Below, piece by piece: positions 1-9,750 of a DNA stretch of 64,000 nucleotides; position 1 is the stretch's first letter; every line of letters starts with the position of its first letter. Both the position numbers and the translations under genes were made by a program. Under the pieces are notes generated by a model. It searched no databases and was not told where the DNA came from. It was given only the letters and a program-made list of their open reading frames with translations. The stretch is from Cytobacillus pseudoceanisediminis (GTDB taxonomy: Bacteria > Bacillota > Bacilli > Bacillales > Cytobacillaceae), in assembly GCF_023516215.1 (NCBI RefSeq), contig NZ_CP097349.1, positions 2,418,001-2,482,000 of the forward strand. Direction: 5' to 3'.

Positions 1-264
1 CTTTTCAATCTCAGATGATTTAAGAGGATTACGATAAATGGGTTCGTTTTCGAATACTACATATTGGCCATTAAAGCTGACAAATGAATCAATATCAAGT
101 TCTCTGCGAAGACTTTCAAACATGAAAGGCGCCCTGCCAGTGGCAATTGCCACGAAAGTTCCGTTCTTTTTCAGCTTGCCGATTGCCTCTCTCGTACTGT
201 CCGGCAAGTTTTTATCGTGATCCAATAAGGTCCCATCTATATCAAAGAAAACAATCTTTTTCAT
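1..264 (-). CDS. ykrA: HAD-superfamily (Cof-type) phosphatase, YkrA-like, C-terminus outside window
   Basis: Partial minus-strand gene; only the first 88 codons are inside the window and the C-terminus lies beyond base 1. The protein opens with the HAD motif I FFDIDGTLLD, in which the first Asp is the phosphorylated nucleophile, followed by an AIATGR segment typical of motif II in the Cof/YwpJ/YkrA group. Start is the ATG at 262-264 behind a GAAAGGAAG ribosome site. In Bacillus subtilis ykrA lies next to rpoY/rnjA, which supports the assignment, as the same two genes follow here in divergent orientation. Cof-type HADs dephosphorylate small phosphorylated metabolites or cofactors; the substrate cannot be read from the sequence. 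Confidence 0.8.
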   Translation of the reverse strand, partial: MKKIVFFDIDGTLLDHDKNLPDSTREAIGKLKKNGTFVAIATGRAPFMFESLRRELDIDSFVSFNGQYVVFENEPIYRNPLKSSEIEK

Positions 265-433
265 TTTAAAATTAACTTCCTTTCAAGCGTTTTTTTACTG
301 GCTGCTATGACATGATTTATCGTAATAAAACACTAAACCCATAAAGTTAAAAAGTCAATTTCCATGCTATTAACAGACAACATTTCCATTTTTACCCATG
401 AGAGATTTAACTATTTTACCATATAATATAATT

Positions 434-504
434 AAGAAAAGCAGATGCGCCTCCCCGCCCCTTGACAACTCAAGGCGGTAGGCTCCCTGCGCTAGACAGT
501 TATT
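434..504. repeat. Dispersed intergenic repeat, family A, short copy 1
   Basis: A roughly 70-base element that starts AAGAAAAGC(A/G)GATGCGCC and ends GCGCTAGACAGTTAT, matching the ends of two other elements in this window (24608-24914 and 43886-43962, the latter inverted). Centre contains a GCGCCT...AAGGCG-type inverted region. It sits in the 340-base gap between the ykrA-like gene and the small ORF at 606; no other feature is visible in that gap. Such elements are common noncoding intergenic repeats in Bacillaceae; function unknown. Confidence 0.6.
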
Positions 505-605
505 AAAAGAGACCTCATTATTTACAAAAATCTGTTTAAAACGTCCTTGCTGCCTTTACTTTGGACAAGGATCGTTTAAAATAGAAAGTAAGGAGTTGAT
601 CCACT

Positions 606-677
606 ATGTTAAAGAAGCTGAGAAAGAAGCTTTTAAAACAGTGGAATGAAATGCTTCGAAAAAAATCAATTGCCTGA
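606..677 (+). CDS. Small basic peptide (23 aa), function unknown
   Basis: ATG at 606 preceded by GTAAGGAGTTGATCCACT, a strong ribosome site at suitable spacing. The 23-residue product is highly basic (MLKKLRKKLLKQWNEMLRKK then SIA), with an amphipathic-helix pattern. A hairpin terminator follows within 10 bases, so the unit looks like a complete monocistronic small gene. I do not recognise the family. It could also be a leader or toxin-like membrane-active peptide; that is speculation. Confidence 0.55.
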   Translation: MLKKLRKKLLKQWNEMLRKKSIA

Positions 678-683
678 CAAATT

Positions 684-720
684 TGAGCCCTTCAAACTTG
701 CGAAGGGCTCCTTCCTTATT
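684..720 (+). terminator. Rho-independent terminator after the 23-aa ORF
   Basis: Stem GAGCCCTTC / GAAGGGCTC with an 8-base loop, followed by CTTCCTTATT, immediately after the stop of the small ORF. Confidence 0.7.
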
Positions 721-808
721 GTAAATTGGTTATCAGTATACTTTTTTACATAGATTCGGGAGCATATTAGCACTGAGAAGAATTTATTATTCATATCCGG
801 CAGGAAAA

Positions 809-825
809 AACATGTAATACATGTT
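809..825. promoter_or_regulatory. 17-bp palindrome upstream of rpoY
   Basis: AACATGTAATACATGTT is a perfect inverted repeat (8-bp arms around a single A) about 50 bases before the rpoY start and next to the A/T-rich stretch TTATTATTTTATATATTAG that could hold a -10 element. It could be a repressor operator; no regulator is identified. Confidence 0.4.
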
Positions 826-877
826 ATTATTTTATATATTAGATAAAAGTTTTTTATCGGATTAAGGAGAGATAGAA

Positions 878-1090
878 ATGATTTTCAAGGTATATTATCA
901 GGATTCTAAGACAGAGGTACCGGTTAGAGAAAAAACAAAAACCATTTTTGTGGAAGGCGATTCTGAGAGAGACGTTCGCTTAAAGCTGGCTGACCGCAAC
1001 TATAATATTGAATTTGTAACATCTGTCCAAGGAGAATTCCTGGAATACGAAAGACAAAATGAAGACTTTAAAGTATTGGAGATTGAGTAA
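878..1090 (+). CDS. rpoY: RNA polymerase epsilon subunit RpoY (DUF1447)
   Basis: A 70-aa protein starting [18 protein letters not shown], the characteristic opening of the Firmicutes RNA polymerase epsilon subunit (formerly YkzG). It is the usual length (about 69-70 aa). The start ATG lies behind TTAAGGAGAGATAGAA. It is followed after 3 bases by rnjA, the conserved rpoY-rnjA arrangement of Bacillus, so the two are almost certainly co-transcribed and translationally coupled. Epsilon is a small auxiliary subunit that sits on the RNA polymerase core; it has been linked to protection from phage Gp2-like inhibitors. No anomalies seen. Confidence 0.95.
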   Translation: MIFKVYYQDSKTEVPVREKTKTIFVEGDSERDVRLKLADRNYNIEFVTSVQGEFLEYERQNEDFKVLEIE

Positions 1091-1093
1091 TTT

Positions 1094-2761
1094 ATGAAAT
1101 TTGTTAAAAATGATCAAACAGCCGTTTTTGCCCTGGGCGGACTGGGTGAAATCGGAAAAAATACTTACGCTGTCCAATTCCAGGATGAAATTATCCTGAT
1201 TGATGCTGGAATTAAATTCCCTGAGGACGAGCTACTTGGAATCGATTATGTTATTCCTGATTACACTTACTTAGTGAAAAATGAAGATAAGATTAAGGGA
1301 TTATTTATCACTCATGGGCACGAAGACCATATCGGTGGAATTCCATATCTCCTAAGAGAAGTTAACATCCCTGTCTACGGCGGAAAGCTGGCCCTTGGCC
1401 TACTAAGAAACAAACTTGAAGAACACGGACTCTTGAGACAAACCACTCTTCATGAAATCAAGGAAGACGATATCATTAAATTCCGGAAAACTTCTGTGAC
1501 TTTTTTCCGGACGACTCACAGTATCCCTGATTCATATGGCATCGTTGTTAAAACGCCGCCTGGACAAGTTGTTCACACTGGGGACTTCAAATTCGACTTC
1601 ACTCCTGTGGGAGAGCCGGCCAACTTGACAAAAATGGCTGAAATCGGAAAGGAAGGCGTCCTTTGTCTGCTTTCTGACAGCACAAACAGTGAAATACCTG
1701 AATTCACCATGTCTGAACGCCGAGTTGGCGACAGCATACATGACATCTTCCGCAAAGTTGAAGGACGGATTATCTTTGCCACTTTCGCTTCTAATATTCA
1801 CCGTCTTCAGCAGGTGACTGAAGCGGCCGTCACGAATGGCCGAAAGATTGCTGTTTTTGGAAGAAGCATGGAAGCAGCTATAAATATCGGACAGGAATTG
1901 GGTTATATTCAGGCACCAAAAGACACCTTTATTGATGCCCATCAAATTAATAGACTTCCAGCCAACCAGGTGACAATCCTATGTACAGGAAGCCAGGGAG
2001 AGCCAATGGCAGCCCTATCAAGAATTGCTAACGGAACGCATCGCCAGATCCAAATCATTCCTGGCGACACTGTTGTATTCTCTTCCTCACCCATTCCCGG
2101 GAACACAATTAGTGTCAGCAGAACTATTGACAGACTTTCCCGTGCAGGTGCAGAAGTCATTTATGGCAAATTAAGCGATATTCATACATCCGGTCATGGC
2201 GGCCAGGAAGAACAAAAACTAATGCTTCGTTTAATTAAGCCAAAATTCTTCATGCCGATTCATGGTGAATACAGAATGCAGAAAATGCATGCCAAATTAG
2301 CTGTGGATTGTGGAGTAGATGAAGAAAACTGCTTCATCATGGATAATGGTGAAGTCCTGGCCCTGAGCGAAGATTCTGCTCAAGTAGCAGGTAAAATACC
2401 GTCTGGTTCTGTTTATATTGACGGAAGCGGAATTGGTGATATCGGAAATATCGTTTTACGGGACCGCCGCATTCTATCTGAAGAAGGTTTAGTGGTTGTC
2501 GTAGTGAGCATCAATATGAAGGATTTCAAAATTGCTGCTGGCCCTGACTTAATTTCCCGCGGATTCGTCTACATGAGGGAATCCGGAGATTTAATCAATG
2601 ATGCACAGGCACTCATTACAAAACACTTAAGCAAAGTTATGGAACGCAGAACAACTCAATGGTCAGAAATCAAGAATGAAATCACTGACACACTTGCACC
2701 CTTCCTTTATGAAAAAACAAAGCGCCGTCCAATGATTTTACCGATTATCATGGAAGTTTAA
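1094..2761 (+). CDS. rnjA: Ribonuclease J1
   Basis: 555-aa metallo-beta-lactamase/beta-CASP nuclease, full length for RNase J1. The catalytic zinc motif HGHEDHIGG lies at residues 74-82; downstream are HTGDFKFD and LLSDSTNSE (metal/phosphate binding), then beta-CASP motifs including [20 protein letters not shown] and the C-terminal HGEYRM. The enzyme has 5'-3' exo- and endoribonuclease activity, acts in the cytoplasm in mRNA decay and 16S rRNA maturation, and usually partners RNase J2. Start is the ATG at 1094, 3 bases after the rpoY stop. A bidirectional hairpin terminator follows at 2806-2848. Confidence 0.97.
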   Translation: MKFVKNDQTAVFALGGLGEIGKNTYAVQFQDEIILIDAGIKFPEDELLGIDYVIPDYTYLVKNEDKIKGLFITHGHEDHIGGIPYLLREVNIPVYGGKLALGLLRNKLEEHGLLRQTTLHEIKEDDIIKFRKTSVTFFRTTHSIPDSYGIVVKTPPGQVVHTGDFKFDFTPVGEPANLTKMAEIGKEGVLCLLSDSTNSEIPEFTMSERRVGDSIHDIFRKVEGRIIFATFASNIHRLQQVTEAAVTNGRKIAVFGRSMEAAINIGQELGYIQAPKDTFIDAHQINRLPANQVTILCTGSQGEPMAALSRIANGTHRQIQIIPGDTVVFSSSPIPGNTISVSRTIDRLSRAGAEVIYGKLSDIHTSGHGGQEEQKLMLRLIKPKFFMPIHGEYRMQKMHAKLAVDCGVDEENCFIMDNGEVLALSEDSAQVAGKIPSGSVYIDGSGIGDIGNIVLRDRRILSEEGLVVVVVSINMKDFKIAAGPDLISRGFVYMRESGDLINDAQALITKHLSKVMERRTTQWSEIKNEITDTLAPFLYEKTKRRPMILPIIMEV

Positions 2762-2805
2762 TAACCTTCATGGGCTCGTGTGGATCTATAATGTATTTAG
2801 TATAA

Positions 2806-2848
2806 GAAAAAAAGGCTGTATCTCTCTAGTAAGAGATACAGCCTTTTT
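2806..2848. terminator. Bidirectional terminator between rnjA and ktrC
   Basis: Perfect stem AAAGGCTGTATCTCT / AGAGATACAGCCTTT with loop CTAGTA, flanked by A-run and T-run, between convergent rnjA and ktrC. Confidence 0.9.
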
Positions 2849-2852
2849 CAAA

Positions 2853-3512
2853 TTAAGACATCACTTTCTTTTCAAAACGGTTGATATCTACGTCTGCTCC
2901 AATAACTATAAGGATGTCGTCAAATTGTATTTTTTCATTCGCCTGCGGAGACACAATAATTTCATTTTTTCTTTTGATGGCAACAATGTTGATTCCGTAC
3001 TTTGCACGGATATCAAGATCAATAATGCTATGGCCAGCAAGTTTTTCATTAGCAACAATTTCTACTATGCTATGCTCATCTGATAGTTCCAGATAATCCA
3101 GAACATTATTTGAAACGATACTATGGGCTATTCTTCTGCCCATATCCCGTTCAGGATGAACAACATGATCTGCCCCTATTTTCCTCAATACCTTTGCATG
3201 ATAATCATTTTGAGCTTTAACCGTAATTTTTTTAACTCCTACCTCTTTTAAAATTAAAGTCGTCAGGATGGAGGCTTGAATATTATCGCCAATTGCTACG
3301 ATAACATGGTCAAAATTGCGTATTCCCAAACTCTTGATAACGGATTCATCCGTGGTATCGCCAACCACTGCGTGTGAAGCGATTTTCGCGAATTCGTTCA
3401 CCCGGTCTTCATTTACATCAATCGCCATTACTTCCATTCCTTCTTCAGCCAGAGCATGGCAGATGCTTCCTCCAAAACGTCCAAGTCCGATAACAGCAAA
3501 TTCTTTCTTCAT
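2853..3512 (-). CDS. ktrC: K+ uptake regulatory subunit KtrC (RCK: TrkA-N + TrkA-C)
   Basis: 219 aa. N-terminal Rossmann fold with IGLGRFGGSICHAL (residues about 8-21), acidic end of beta-2 (MAIDVNEDRV) and the RCK VVGDTTDE segment; C-terminal TrkA-C domain from about residue 135. KtrC is the cytoplasmic gating ring of the KtrCD potassium channel and in Bacillus responds to ATP/ADP and c-di-AMP. I chose the ATG at 3512 (MKKEFAVIGLG) behind GGGGGAAGATAGG; an upstream extension to 3557 lacks a site. In B. subtilis ktrC also neighbours rnjA. No KtrD-like membrane subunit is present in the window. DarB, another c-di-AMP protein, lies about 10 kb away. Confidence 0.92.
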   Translation of the reverse strand: MKKEFAVIGLGRFGGSICHALAEEGMEVMAIDVNEDRVNEFAKIASHAVVGDTTDESVIKSLGIRNFDHVIVAIGDNIQASILTTLILKEVGVKKITVKAQNDYHAKVLRKIGADHVVHPERDMGRRIAHSIVSNNVLDYLELSDEHSIVEIVANEKLAGHSIIDLDIRAKYGINIVAIKRKNEIIVSPQANEKIQFDDILIVIGADVDINRFEKKVMS

Positions 3513-3606
3513 CCTATCTTCCCCCAGAATAGTTAGCAATATAGACAATAATACCATATTAGCATAAACAGAAGTATAGCTATTAGATATTCCTTCCTGA
3601 TAAAAT

Positions 3607-3639
3607 AAAACCTCCGCTCGGACGCTCGGAGGTTTTTTT
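3607..3639. terminator. Terminator downstream of the ABC exporter operon
   Basis: Stem AACCTCCG / CGGAGGTT around a GC-rich loop, T7 on the plus side and TTTTATTTTA on the minus side. Confidence 0.8.
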
Positions 3640-3645
3640 GTTCAT

Positions 3646-5468
3646 TCACATTGCATCAAGCATATTGAATTGTGCTTTTACCAAATGATAATATTCACCT
3701 TTTGCATTCATTAATTCTTCATGATTTCCTTTTTCTAAAATATTTCCATGATCAAGCACAAAGATTTGATCGGATTCACGGATTGTGGATAGCCTATGGG
3801 CAATAATAATTGCCGTTCTTCCCTTTAAGAGTGTTTTTAAAGCCTGCTGGATTTTGACCTCTGTCTCAGTGTCAATACTGGCAGTAGCTTCATCTAGTAT
3901 AAGAATACGAGGGTCTGCAAGTAAAGCACGGGCAAAGGAGAGGAGTTGCCTCTCACCCACCGATAATATATTTCCTCTTTCCTCCACTTCAGTCTCGTAT
4001 CCCTTTGAAAGTTTTGCAATAAACCCATGTGCACCAACGGCTTTGGCTGCTTCCACTACTTCTTCATCAGTTGCATCAGGTCTGCCAAAACGGATGTTAT
4101 CATAGATTGTTCCGGAAAATATGAAAGTGTCCTGCAGCACCACACTGATTTGCTTGCGCAAACTTGATAAAGATACATCCTTCAGGTCATAGCCATCTAT
4201 TTTTACAGAACCTCCCGAAGGATCATAAAAGCGGCTGATTAAATTTGCTATGGTCGTTTTACCTGATCCTGTATGCCCCACAAGCGCCGCGGTTTGCCCT
4301 GCTTTTATCTCAAGGCAAACCCCATTTAAGGCTGTTCTTTTTTCATCATAGGAAAATGTGACATTCTCAAATTCAATCTTCCCTTTTATCTCCTGTAAAT
4401 GAAATGCATCGTTCCTTTCTGATACGATTGGTTTCTCATCAAGAAACTCAAAGATTCGTTCAGAGGAAGCCATTCCCATGAGAAGCTGGTTATAAACCAT
4501 TCCAAGACGGGAAATAGGCTCCCAGAACATCCCTAAATAAAAGGCAAAAGAAACAAATACACCGATTGAGATTGACCCATCCTGAATCAGATGTGCCCCA
4601 AACCAAATCAGTACAGCGGTACCCAGGGCATTGGTCAATTCAACCAGCGGCCTGAACATTGCATTTTTCTGAGATGCATTTCTCCAGCTTTCAAAGTTCT
4701 CAGTATTCACACCATCAAAGAATGCCATATTCTCTTTTTCCTGTGTAAAAGACTGGGTAATCCTTATCCCCTGAATGCTTTCATTTAAGTGAGAATTCAA
4801 TTTGGATTGTTTTAACCGGACCGTTTGCCACGATCTGCGGATATTTCTGCGCAAGCTGGTCGAGATAAAAAACATGATGGGCAAAATGACCATGATTGCC
4901 AGAGTCAGTTCTGGGCTTAGTGTAAATAAAATAATAAAAATCCCTGCCAGCATAATCAGATCCATCAGCAGATTTATGACCCCATTGGTAAACAGCTCCT
5001 GAAGCGAATTTATGTCATTCATAATCCTTACCAGTATGGATCCTGCTGAACGCTGATCAAAAAAACGATGCGAAAGCGTCTGTACGTGTGTAAATAAATG
5101 TTTCCGAAGATCATAAATTACACTTTGGCCAAGCTTATTCATCCATTTTATCCTGTAATAGTTTGCAGCATATGAAATGGTATAGAGTACTGCAATCACT
5201 GAAACCAGAATGGCGAGCAGCCTGCCGTCCTTTTCAATCAAAGCTTTATCTAACGTATACACACCGATTAAGATGGGAATTATAAGCCTGACTGCTGTAT
5301 TTATTAATACCATAATAATTGAGAGCGGAAGTAAATTTTTTCTGTATGGCTCCATATAACTGAATAAGCGCAGCATTTGCTTCCAGTTAAAAGGCTTCTC
5401 AATAATTTCGTCGGCTGAGTATTGAAATCTATTTAACACATTTTCATTTTTTGTTTTATTTTTTTCAA
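3646..5468 (-). CDS. ABC exporter half-transporter, subunit 2 (catalytic Walker B Glu present); start region frame-disturbed
   Basis: About 607 aa: ABC transmembrane domain with six predicted helices, then a nucleotide-binding domain with Walker A GHTGSGKTT, Q-loop region VVLQDTFIFSGT, signature LSVGERQ (a departure from LSGGQ), Walker B ILILDEATASID and H-loop AHRLST. The stop of subunit 1 (TAG at 5480-5482) directly overlaps AGGAGG, and 7 bases later comes a TTG at 5468-5466. That TTG is one base out of frame with this ORF, and an A7 run (plus-strand T7, 5459-5465) sits right after it. One extra A would give a 607-aa protein starting MKKNKTKNENVLN, which is a usual length. As given, the frame stays open upstream to 5574 without a good site. 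Resembles YknV/YheH-type multidrug ABC exporters. Confidence 0.85.
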
Positions 5469-5479
5469 GGAGGCACCTC

Positions 5480-7234
5480 CTAGCCTGCATTTGATTGGAG
5501 AACCTTATCGCGGTCCTGATATTGAATATCGTAAATCCGCTGATATGGGCCATTATTTTTAAGAAGCTTTTCATGTGTTCCCCGTTCTGCCACTCTCCCG
5601 TTCTCTAGTACAAGTATTTCATCTGCATGCTTCAGGGAAGAAATCCGGTGGGCAATGATAAAGGTAGTTCGATCAGCCATTACTTCTTTCAAGGCTTTTT
5701 GTATTCTGAATTCTGTTTCCATATCCACAGCACTTGTTGCATCATCCAATACTAAAATACTGGGATCTGCACAGATGGCCCTTGCTATCGCAATCCTTTG
5801 CTTCTGGCCGCCTGAAAGCCCCATGCCCCTTTCGCCAAGAACGGTATCGTATTGATCAGGAAGCTCCATGATAAATTCATGTGCCTGTGCACGTTTGGCA
5901 GCTTCAATGATTTCCTCCATAGTGGATTCAGGCTTTCCGAATGCAATATTTGCTTTAATCGAAGAAGAAAACAAAAAGGATTCCTGGAGAACAAAGCCGA
6001 TATTTCTTCTCAGAGATTGAAGAGAGTATTCCTGCACATTTACACCATCTATAATCACATGACCTTCAACTGGCTCATAAAATCTTGTCATAAGCTGTGT
6101 TAAGCTCGTTTTTCCTGATCCTGTCGAGCCTATTAACCCAATTACCTTTCCTGGCTCAGCATGAAAAGAGATGTTGGATAAAGCGTCATTATCATCCTGG
6201 GTATATTTCAGCGTAACATTGCGAAATTCCACCTCACCCAGCAAACGTTCTGCTTTAACACATGATTCTATATCCTCAATTTCATTATCTGCCTCAAGGA
6301 TCTCAATAAGCCGCTCTCCGGAAGCTTTGGACTGAGAAAAGAGATTAACGATGAATCCAAGGTTCATAATAGGCCACATAATATACCAGAGAAGGCTGTA
6401 AAAAGCGACAAGCTCCCCTGGCTTCAGACTGCCAGCCATAACAAGATAACCTCCGTAAGCCAGGAGCAATACAACACTTAAATTGCCCAGAAACTCCATT
6501 AAAGGAAAATACTTAGCCCAAATATCCGATGTAAAGAGATATTTATCTTTATAGTCACTGTTAGAGTCATTGAATTTATTTATCTCAAAATCTTCCCGTG
6601 ATAATGACTTCACTGTATTAATTCCGCTTATATTCTCCTGAACTTTTGTATTCAGCCGTCCGAATGATTTGCGGATGCTCCGGAATGCCGGATGCACAGC
6701 TTTATCGAATTTAAAGGTGACTACCGCAAGAAAAGGCAGCGTAATAAGAGTGACAATCGCCAGTGGAATAGAATAATAAAACATGACCGAAACACTGATA
6801 AAGATCAGTAAAACAAAACGTATGAGTTCAGAAAATCCGAATGAAAGAAAAAAACGGAACCCCTCAACATCAGCAGTAAGCCGAGACATTAAATCGCCTG
6901 TTTTTGCATTGTCATAATATCGAAACGGCAAGAACTGCAGCTTTTCATAAAGTACATTTCTAAGTTTATAGACCGATGTGATCCCAAACAAATCACCAGT
7001 GTACTGATGGATATATGTCGCTGCCCCTTTTACACCCATTATGGCAATGAAGCCTAAAGCCAAATAAGGTATCCACCCATAATTTCCCCCAATGACAACC
7101 TCATCAATTGTCAGCTGAAGGATCATTGGATACACAACCGTAATCGCTGTCACAATAAACAGAAAGAATATGGACCAGAGAAAGTAATGTTTATATGGCC
7201 AGTAATATTGCTTTAACTTTTTAAATGTTTCCAT
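5480..7234 (-). CDS. ABC exporter half-transporter, subunit 1 (degenerate catalytic site)
   Basis: 584 aa with an N-terminal six-helix ABC membrane domain (to about residue 310) and a C-terminal NBD: Walker A GSTGSGKTS (near residue 370), signature LSGGQKQ, Walker B ILVLDDATSAVD and H-loop AHRISS. The catalytic Glu after Walker B is Asp here, while the partner has Glu but an altered signature (LSVGE). This complementary pattern is known from heterodimeric exporters with one degenerate ATP site, so the two genes very likely encode one heterodimer at the cell membrane. Start ATG at 7234 chosen (GGGGG at 7-base spacing); an ATG two codons upstream is too close to the site. Substrate unknown; drug or lipid export is typical of the family. 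Confidence 0.9.
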   Translation of the reverse strand: METFKKLKQYYWPYKHYFLWSIFFLFIVTAITVVYPMILQLTIDEVVIGGNYGWIPYLALGFIAIMGVKGAATYIHQYTGDLFGITSVYKLRNVLYEKLQFLPFRYYDNAKTGDLMSRLTADVEGFRFFLSFGFSELIRFVLLIFISVSVMFYYSIPLAIVTLITLPFLAVVTFKFDKAVHPAFRSIRKSFGRLNTKVQENISGINTVKSLSREDFEINKFNDSNSDYKDKYLFTSDIWAKYFPLMEFLGNLSVVLLLAYGGYLVMAGSLKPGELVAFYSLLWYIMWPIMNLGFIVNLFSQSKASGERLIEILEADNEIEDIESCVKAERLLGEVEFRNVTLKYTQDDNDALSNISFHAEPGKVIGLIGSTGSGKTSLTQLMTRFYEPVEGHVIIDGVNVQEYSLQSLRRNIGFVLQESFLFSSSIKANIAFGKPESTMEEIIEAAKRAQAHEFIMELPDQYDTVLGERGMGLSGGQKQRIAIARAICADPSILVLDDATSAVDMETEFRIQKALKEVMADRTTFIIAHRISSLKHADEILVLENGRVAERGTHEKLLKNNGPYQRIYDIQYQDRDKVLQSNAG

Positions 7235-7571
7235 CTGCATGCCCCCTTTAATTTGCGGAAAAATTAGAAAAGTTAGAACGTAATATTAAATATATCGAGT
7301 TTCGAAGTATTTTTCCACCCCTTTTTGTTTGATTTTTCCACTTTTTTTAAGCTTATCTTCTTAATGAGTCTATTCAAACTCCTAATCTTTATTAATACCC
7401 TTTGAAATCGCTAAAAGGCTTTCGATCTAAAATCCTGCATATCAGTAATTTAGTTTTTCACATCCAGCCAGTATATAGAGCTGCCCGAATGATAGAAAGG
7501 CTAACCGTTTGCATATAAAGTGCTGTTGCGATAAAATGATGACTTTAATCATACTGAAAGGAAGCGTTAGA

Positions 7572-8432
7572 ATGGAGAATCTAAATTTATCGCAAATAAA
7601 TTGGGAAGCCCTGTTGATTGATGCCGGACTTATTCTATTAAAGCTGGCAGCTATCTATTTTGCATTTTTAATCGTTAAGTCTGCGGGGAATAAAATAATA
7701 CATAAAAGTTTTGAGGGAATCGGGAGGAAGGAAAGAATATCTCCGGGAAGATCGAAGACACTGCAAAGTCTTGCTAAAAACATTTTCTCTTACGTACTTA
7801 TTTTTATTTTTGCTGTTACGATTCTTCAGATTTTCGGTATAAAAGCAACTGCCATTCTTGCCGGTGCCGGGGTAGTCGGATTGGCGGTCGGCTTTGGAGC
7901 TCAAGGCCTTGTCAGCGATGTAGTAACAGGATTTTTTATATTGCTGGAAAGGCAAATTGATGTCGGTGATTATGTTACTACCGGAAGCTACTCAGGAATA
8001 GTGGAGCAAATTGGATTAAAAACTACTCAAATCCGCGGTTTTGACGGTACATTGCATTATATCCCGAACCGGGAGATTACCAGTCTGAGCAATCATTCCC
8101 GCGGCAATATGCGCGCACTGGTTGATATAGGAATCTCCTATGATGACAATATTGATGAAGCTATCACAGTACTTCAGGAAACCTGCGACAAAATCGCCGA
8201 AGTAAACCAGGCGATTGTGGAAGGACCTAATGTCATTGGCGTACAAACATTAGGCTCATCGGATGTTGTATTAAGAATTATTGCAAAGACAGAAAACATG
8301 GAACAGTGGGCTGTCGAACGGCAGCTGAGAAAAGCACTGAAGGAAGCCCTGGAAGCTAACGGAATCGAAATTCCATTCCCTCATCAGGTGCTCATTCAAA
8401 AACACGCAGGATCAGAAAGTGCTGCCGGATAA
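7572..8432 (+). CDS. ykuT: Small-conductance mechanosensitive channel, MscS family (YkuT-like)
   Basis: 286 aa with three N-terminal membrane segments (about residues 15-40, 65-90, 95-130). The third contains the pore-lining Gly/Ala-rich sequence LAGAGVVGLAVGFGAQGLV, diagnostic of MscS, followed by the cytoplasmic beta and alpha/beta domains (LERQIDVGDYV, IPNREI). Opens on hypo-osmotic shock to release solutes. Start ATG at 7572 is set by AAAGGAAG; the frame extends upstream to 7509 without a site. In B. subtilis ykuT sits near ykuR/dapH, as here. Convergent with ykuR; a shared terminator follows. Confidence 0.92.
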   Translation: MENLNLSQINWEALLIDAGLILLKLAAIYFAFLIVKSAGNKIIHKSFEGIGRKERISPGRSKTLQSLAKNIFSYVLIFIFAVTILQIFGIKATAILAGAGVVGLAVGFGAQGLVSDVVTGFFILLERQIDVGDYVTTGSYSGIVEQIGLKTTQIRGFDGTLHYIPNREITSLSNHSRGNMRALVDIGISYDDNIDEAITVLQETCDKIAEVNQAIVEGPNVIGVQTLGSSDVVLRIIAKTENMEQWAVERQLRKALKEALEANGIEIPFPHQVLIQKHAGSESAAG

Positions 8433-8442
8433 AACCGTAAGC

Positions 8443-8493
8443 AAAAAGCTGATTTCGCAGAACCTAAAAAGGTGCTGCGAAATCAGCTTTTTT
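8443..8493. terminator. Bidirectional terminator between ykuT and ykuR
   Basis: Long perfect stem AAAAAGCTGATTTCGCAG / CTGCGAAATCAGCTTTTT with a 14-base loop. Confidence 0.9.
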
Positions 8494-8540
8494 AACATTT
8501 CCACTTTATTTAGTAAATACTTATTGCAAAATGAGCTGAC

Positions 8541-9665
8541 TTATCCTTTATACCTTAAATATGCTGCAATCAATTCAATCGCTTTTTCGATTGCCGCTTC
8601 ATTTGGATTCAGCCTGGCATGATGAAGTCCGTATTCTGAATCGACCCCAAGCCAAAACATGAAGCCTGGAATTTCTTCAAGCATATATCCGAAGTCCTCA
8701 CCTGTCATGGCTTCCCGGCATTCAACAACGTTTATGTCTGTGTTGGAACGCGCAAACTCCATGAATTCCTTCGTTAAGGCTGTCTCATTGTAAACCTGAT
8801 GATACATGCTTCCATAGTCGATTGAAGCTTCACATTCATATCCAACTTCAATTCCTTTTACTAGCGCCTGAATCCTGCTTTTTACCTTTTTCATTGATTC
8901 AGGGGATAACGTTCGGATGGTACCTTCAAGCCTCGCTTTTTCAGCTATGATGTTTTGAACGGTGCCACCTGTAATTTTTCCGATTGTAACGACTGCACTG
9001 TCCAAAGGATCAATGTTCCTTGAAATGATGGACTGAAGCTGGCTGACCAAAGTACATGCTGCCACAACCATATCATTGGTATTATGCGGATATGCTGCAT
9101 GTCCCCCTTTTCCTTTTAAATCAATGAAAAGTTCTGAGGTATTTGCAAACAGCAGCCCTTCTCTCAATGCGATTGTTCCGACGGGATATTCTGGAGCAAT
9201 ATGGAGAGCCAATATCATATCCGGCTTCCATTCTTTCATTATTTCAGATTTAAGCATGGGTTCTGCTCCGCCAGGCCCTTCTTCTGCTGGCTGAAATATA
9301 AACAGTAAATCATCGTTAATGCGTTCTTCTATAAATTTTGCTATTAGGCCAAGTGCAATCGACATATGAAAATCATGTCCGCAGGCATGCATTTGTTCAC
9401 TATGCACGGATTTGAACGGCAGGCCTGTTTCCTCAATGATTGGGAGGCCGTCTATATCAGCACGATACCCAATCATCTTGGACGGATTCCTGCCGCTGAT
9501 TTTCACAAGAATACCTGTTTTCCAAGTTTTAATTTCCATGCTGTCCTGAGGAAGAGAATACAGGTAATCTAATAGAAACTGCTGTGTTTTAAATTCACGG
9601 AACCCTAACTCCGGTATTTTGTGCAGCTCCCGCCGTAATGCAACGAATGGATTGTTTGTGTCCAA
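8541..9665 (-). CDS. ykuR: N-acetyl-diaminopimelate deacetylase (peptidase M20 family)
   Basis: 374 aa M20 metallohydrolase. Metal ligands are visible in HACGHDFH (about residue 93), QPAEEGPGG (about 128) and the C-terminal HHARLNPNE; the lid/dimerisation domain [11 protein letters not shown] is in between. Acts in the acetylase branch of lysine/DAP biosynthesis, removing acetate from N-acetyl-LL-2,6-diaminopimelate (EC 3.5.1.47). It follows dapH, which makes the acetylated intermediate of the same branch, as in B. subtilis (ykuQ-ykuR). Start is TTG at 9663-9665, behind GGGGGAAG. A minus-strand hairpin between dapH and this gene (9751-9779) may reduce read-through. Confidence 0.93.
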   Translation of the reverse strand: MDTNNPFVALRRELHKIPELGFREFKTQQFLLDYLYSLPQDSMEIKTWKTGILVKISGRNPSKMIGYRADIDGLPIIEETGLPFKSVHSEQMHACGHDFHMSIALGLIAKFIEERINDDLLFIFQPAEEGPGGAEPMLKSEIMKEWKPDMILALHIAPEYPVGTIALREGLLFANTSELFIDLKGKGGHAAYPHNTNDMVVAACTLVSQLQSIISRNIDPLDSAVVTIGKITGGTVQNIIAEKARLEGTIRTLSPESMKKVKSRIQALVKGIEVGYECEASIDYGSMYHQVYNETALTKEFMEFARSNTDINVVECREAMTGEDFGYMLEEIPGFMFWLGVDSEYGLHHARLNPNEAAIEKAIELIAAYLRYKG

Positions 9666-9750
9666 ACTTTCTTCCCCCTTGTTAAAAATGCCCCTTATAT
9701 TTCATTAACGCTATAGCAGTCTTGGGTAACCAAAAGGCTTTCACCTTTAG

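Noticed and set aside
1532..1945. 137-aa minus-strand ORF inside rnjA
   Set aside because: Shadow of rnjA; no ribosome site and the plus-strand product is a clear RNase J1.
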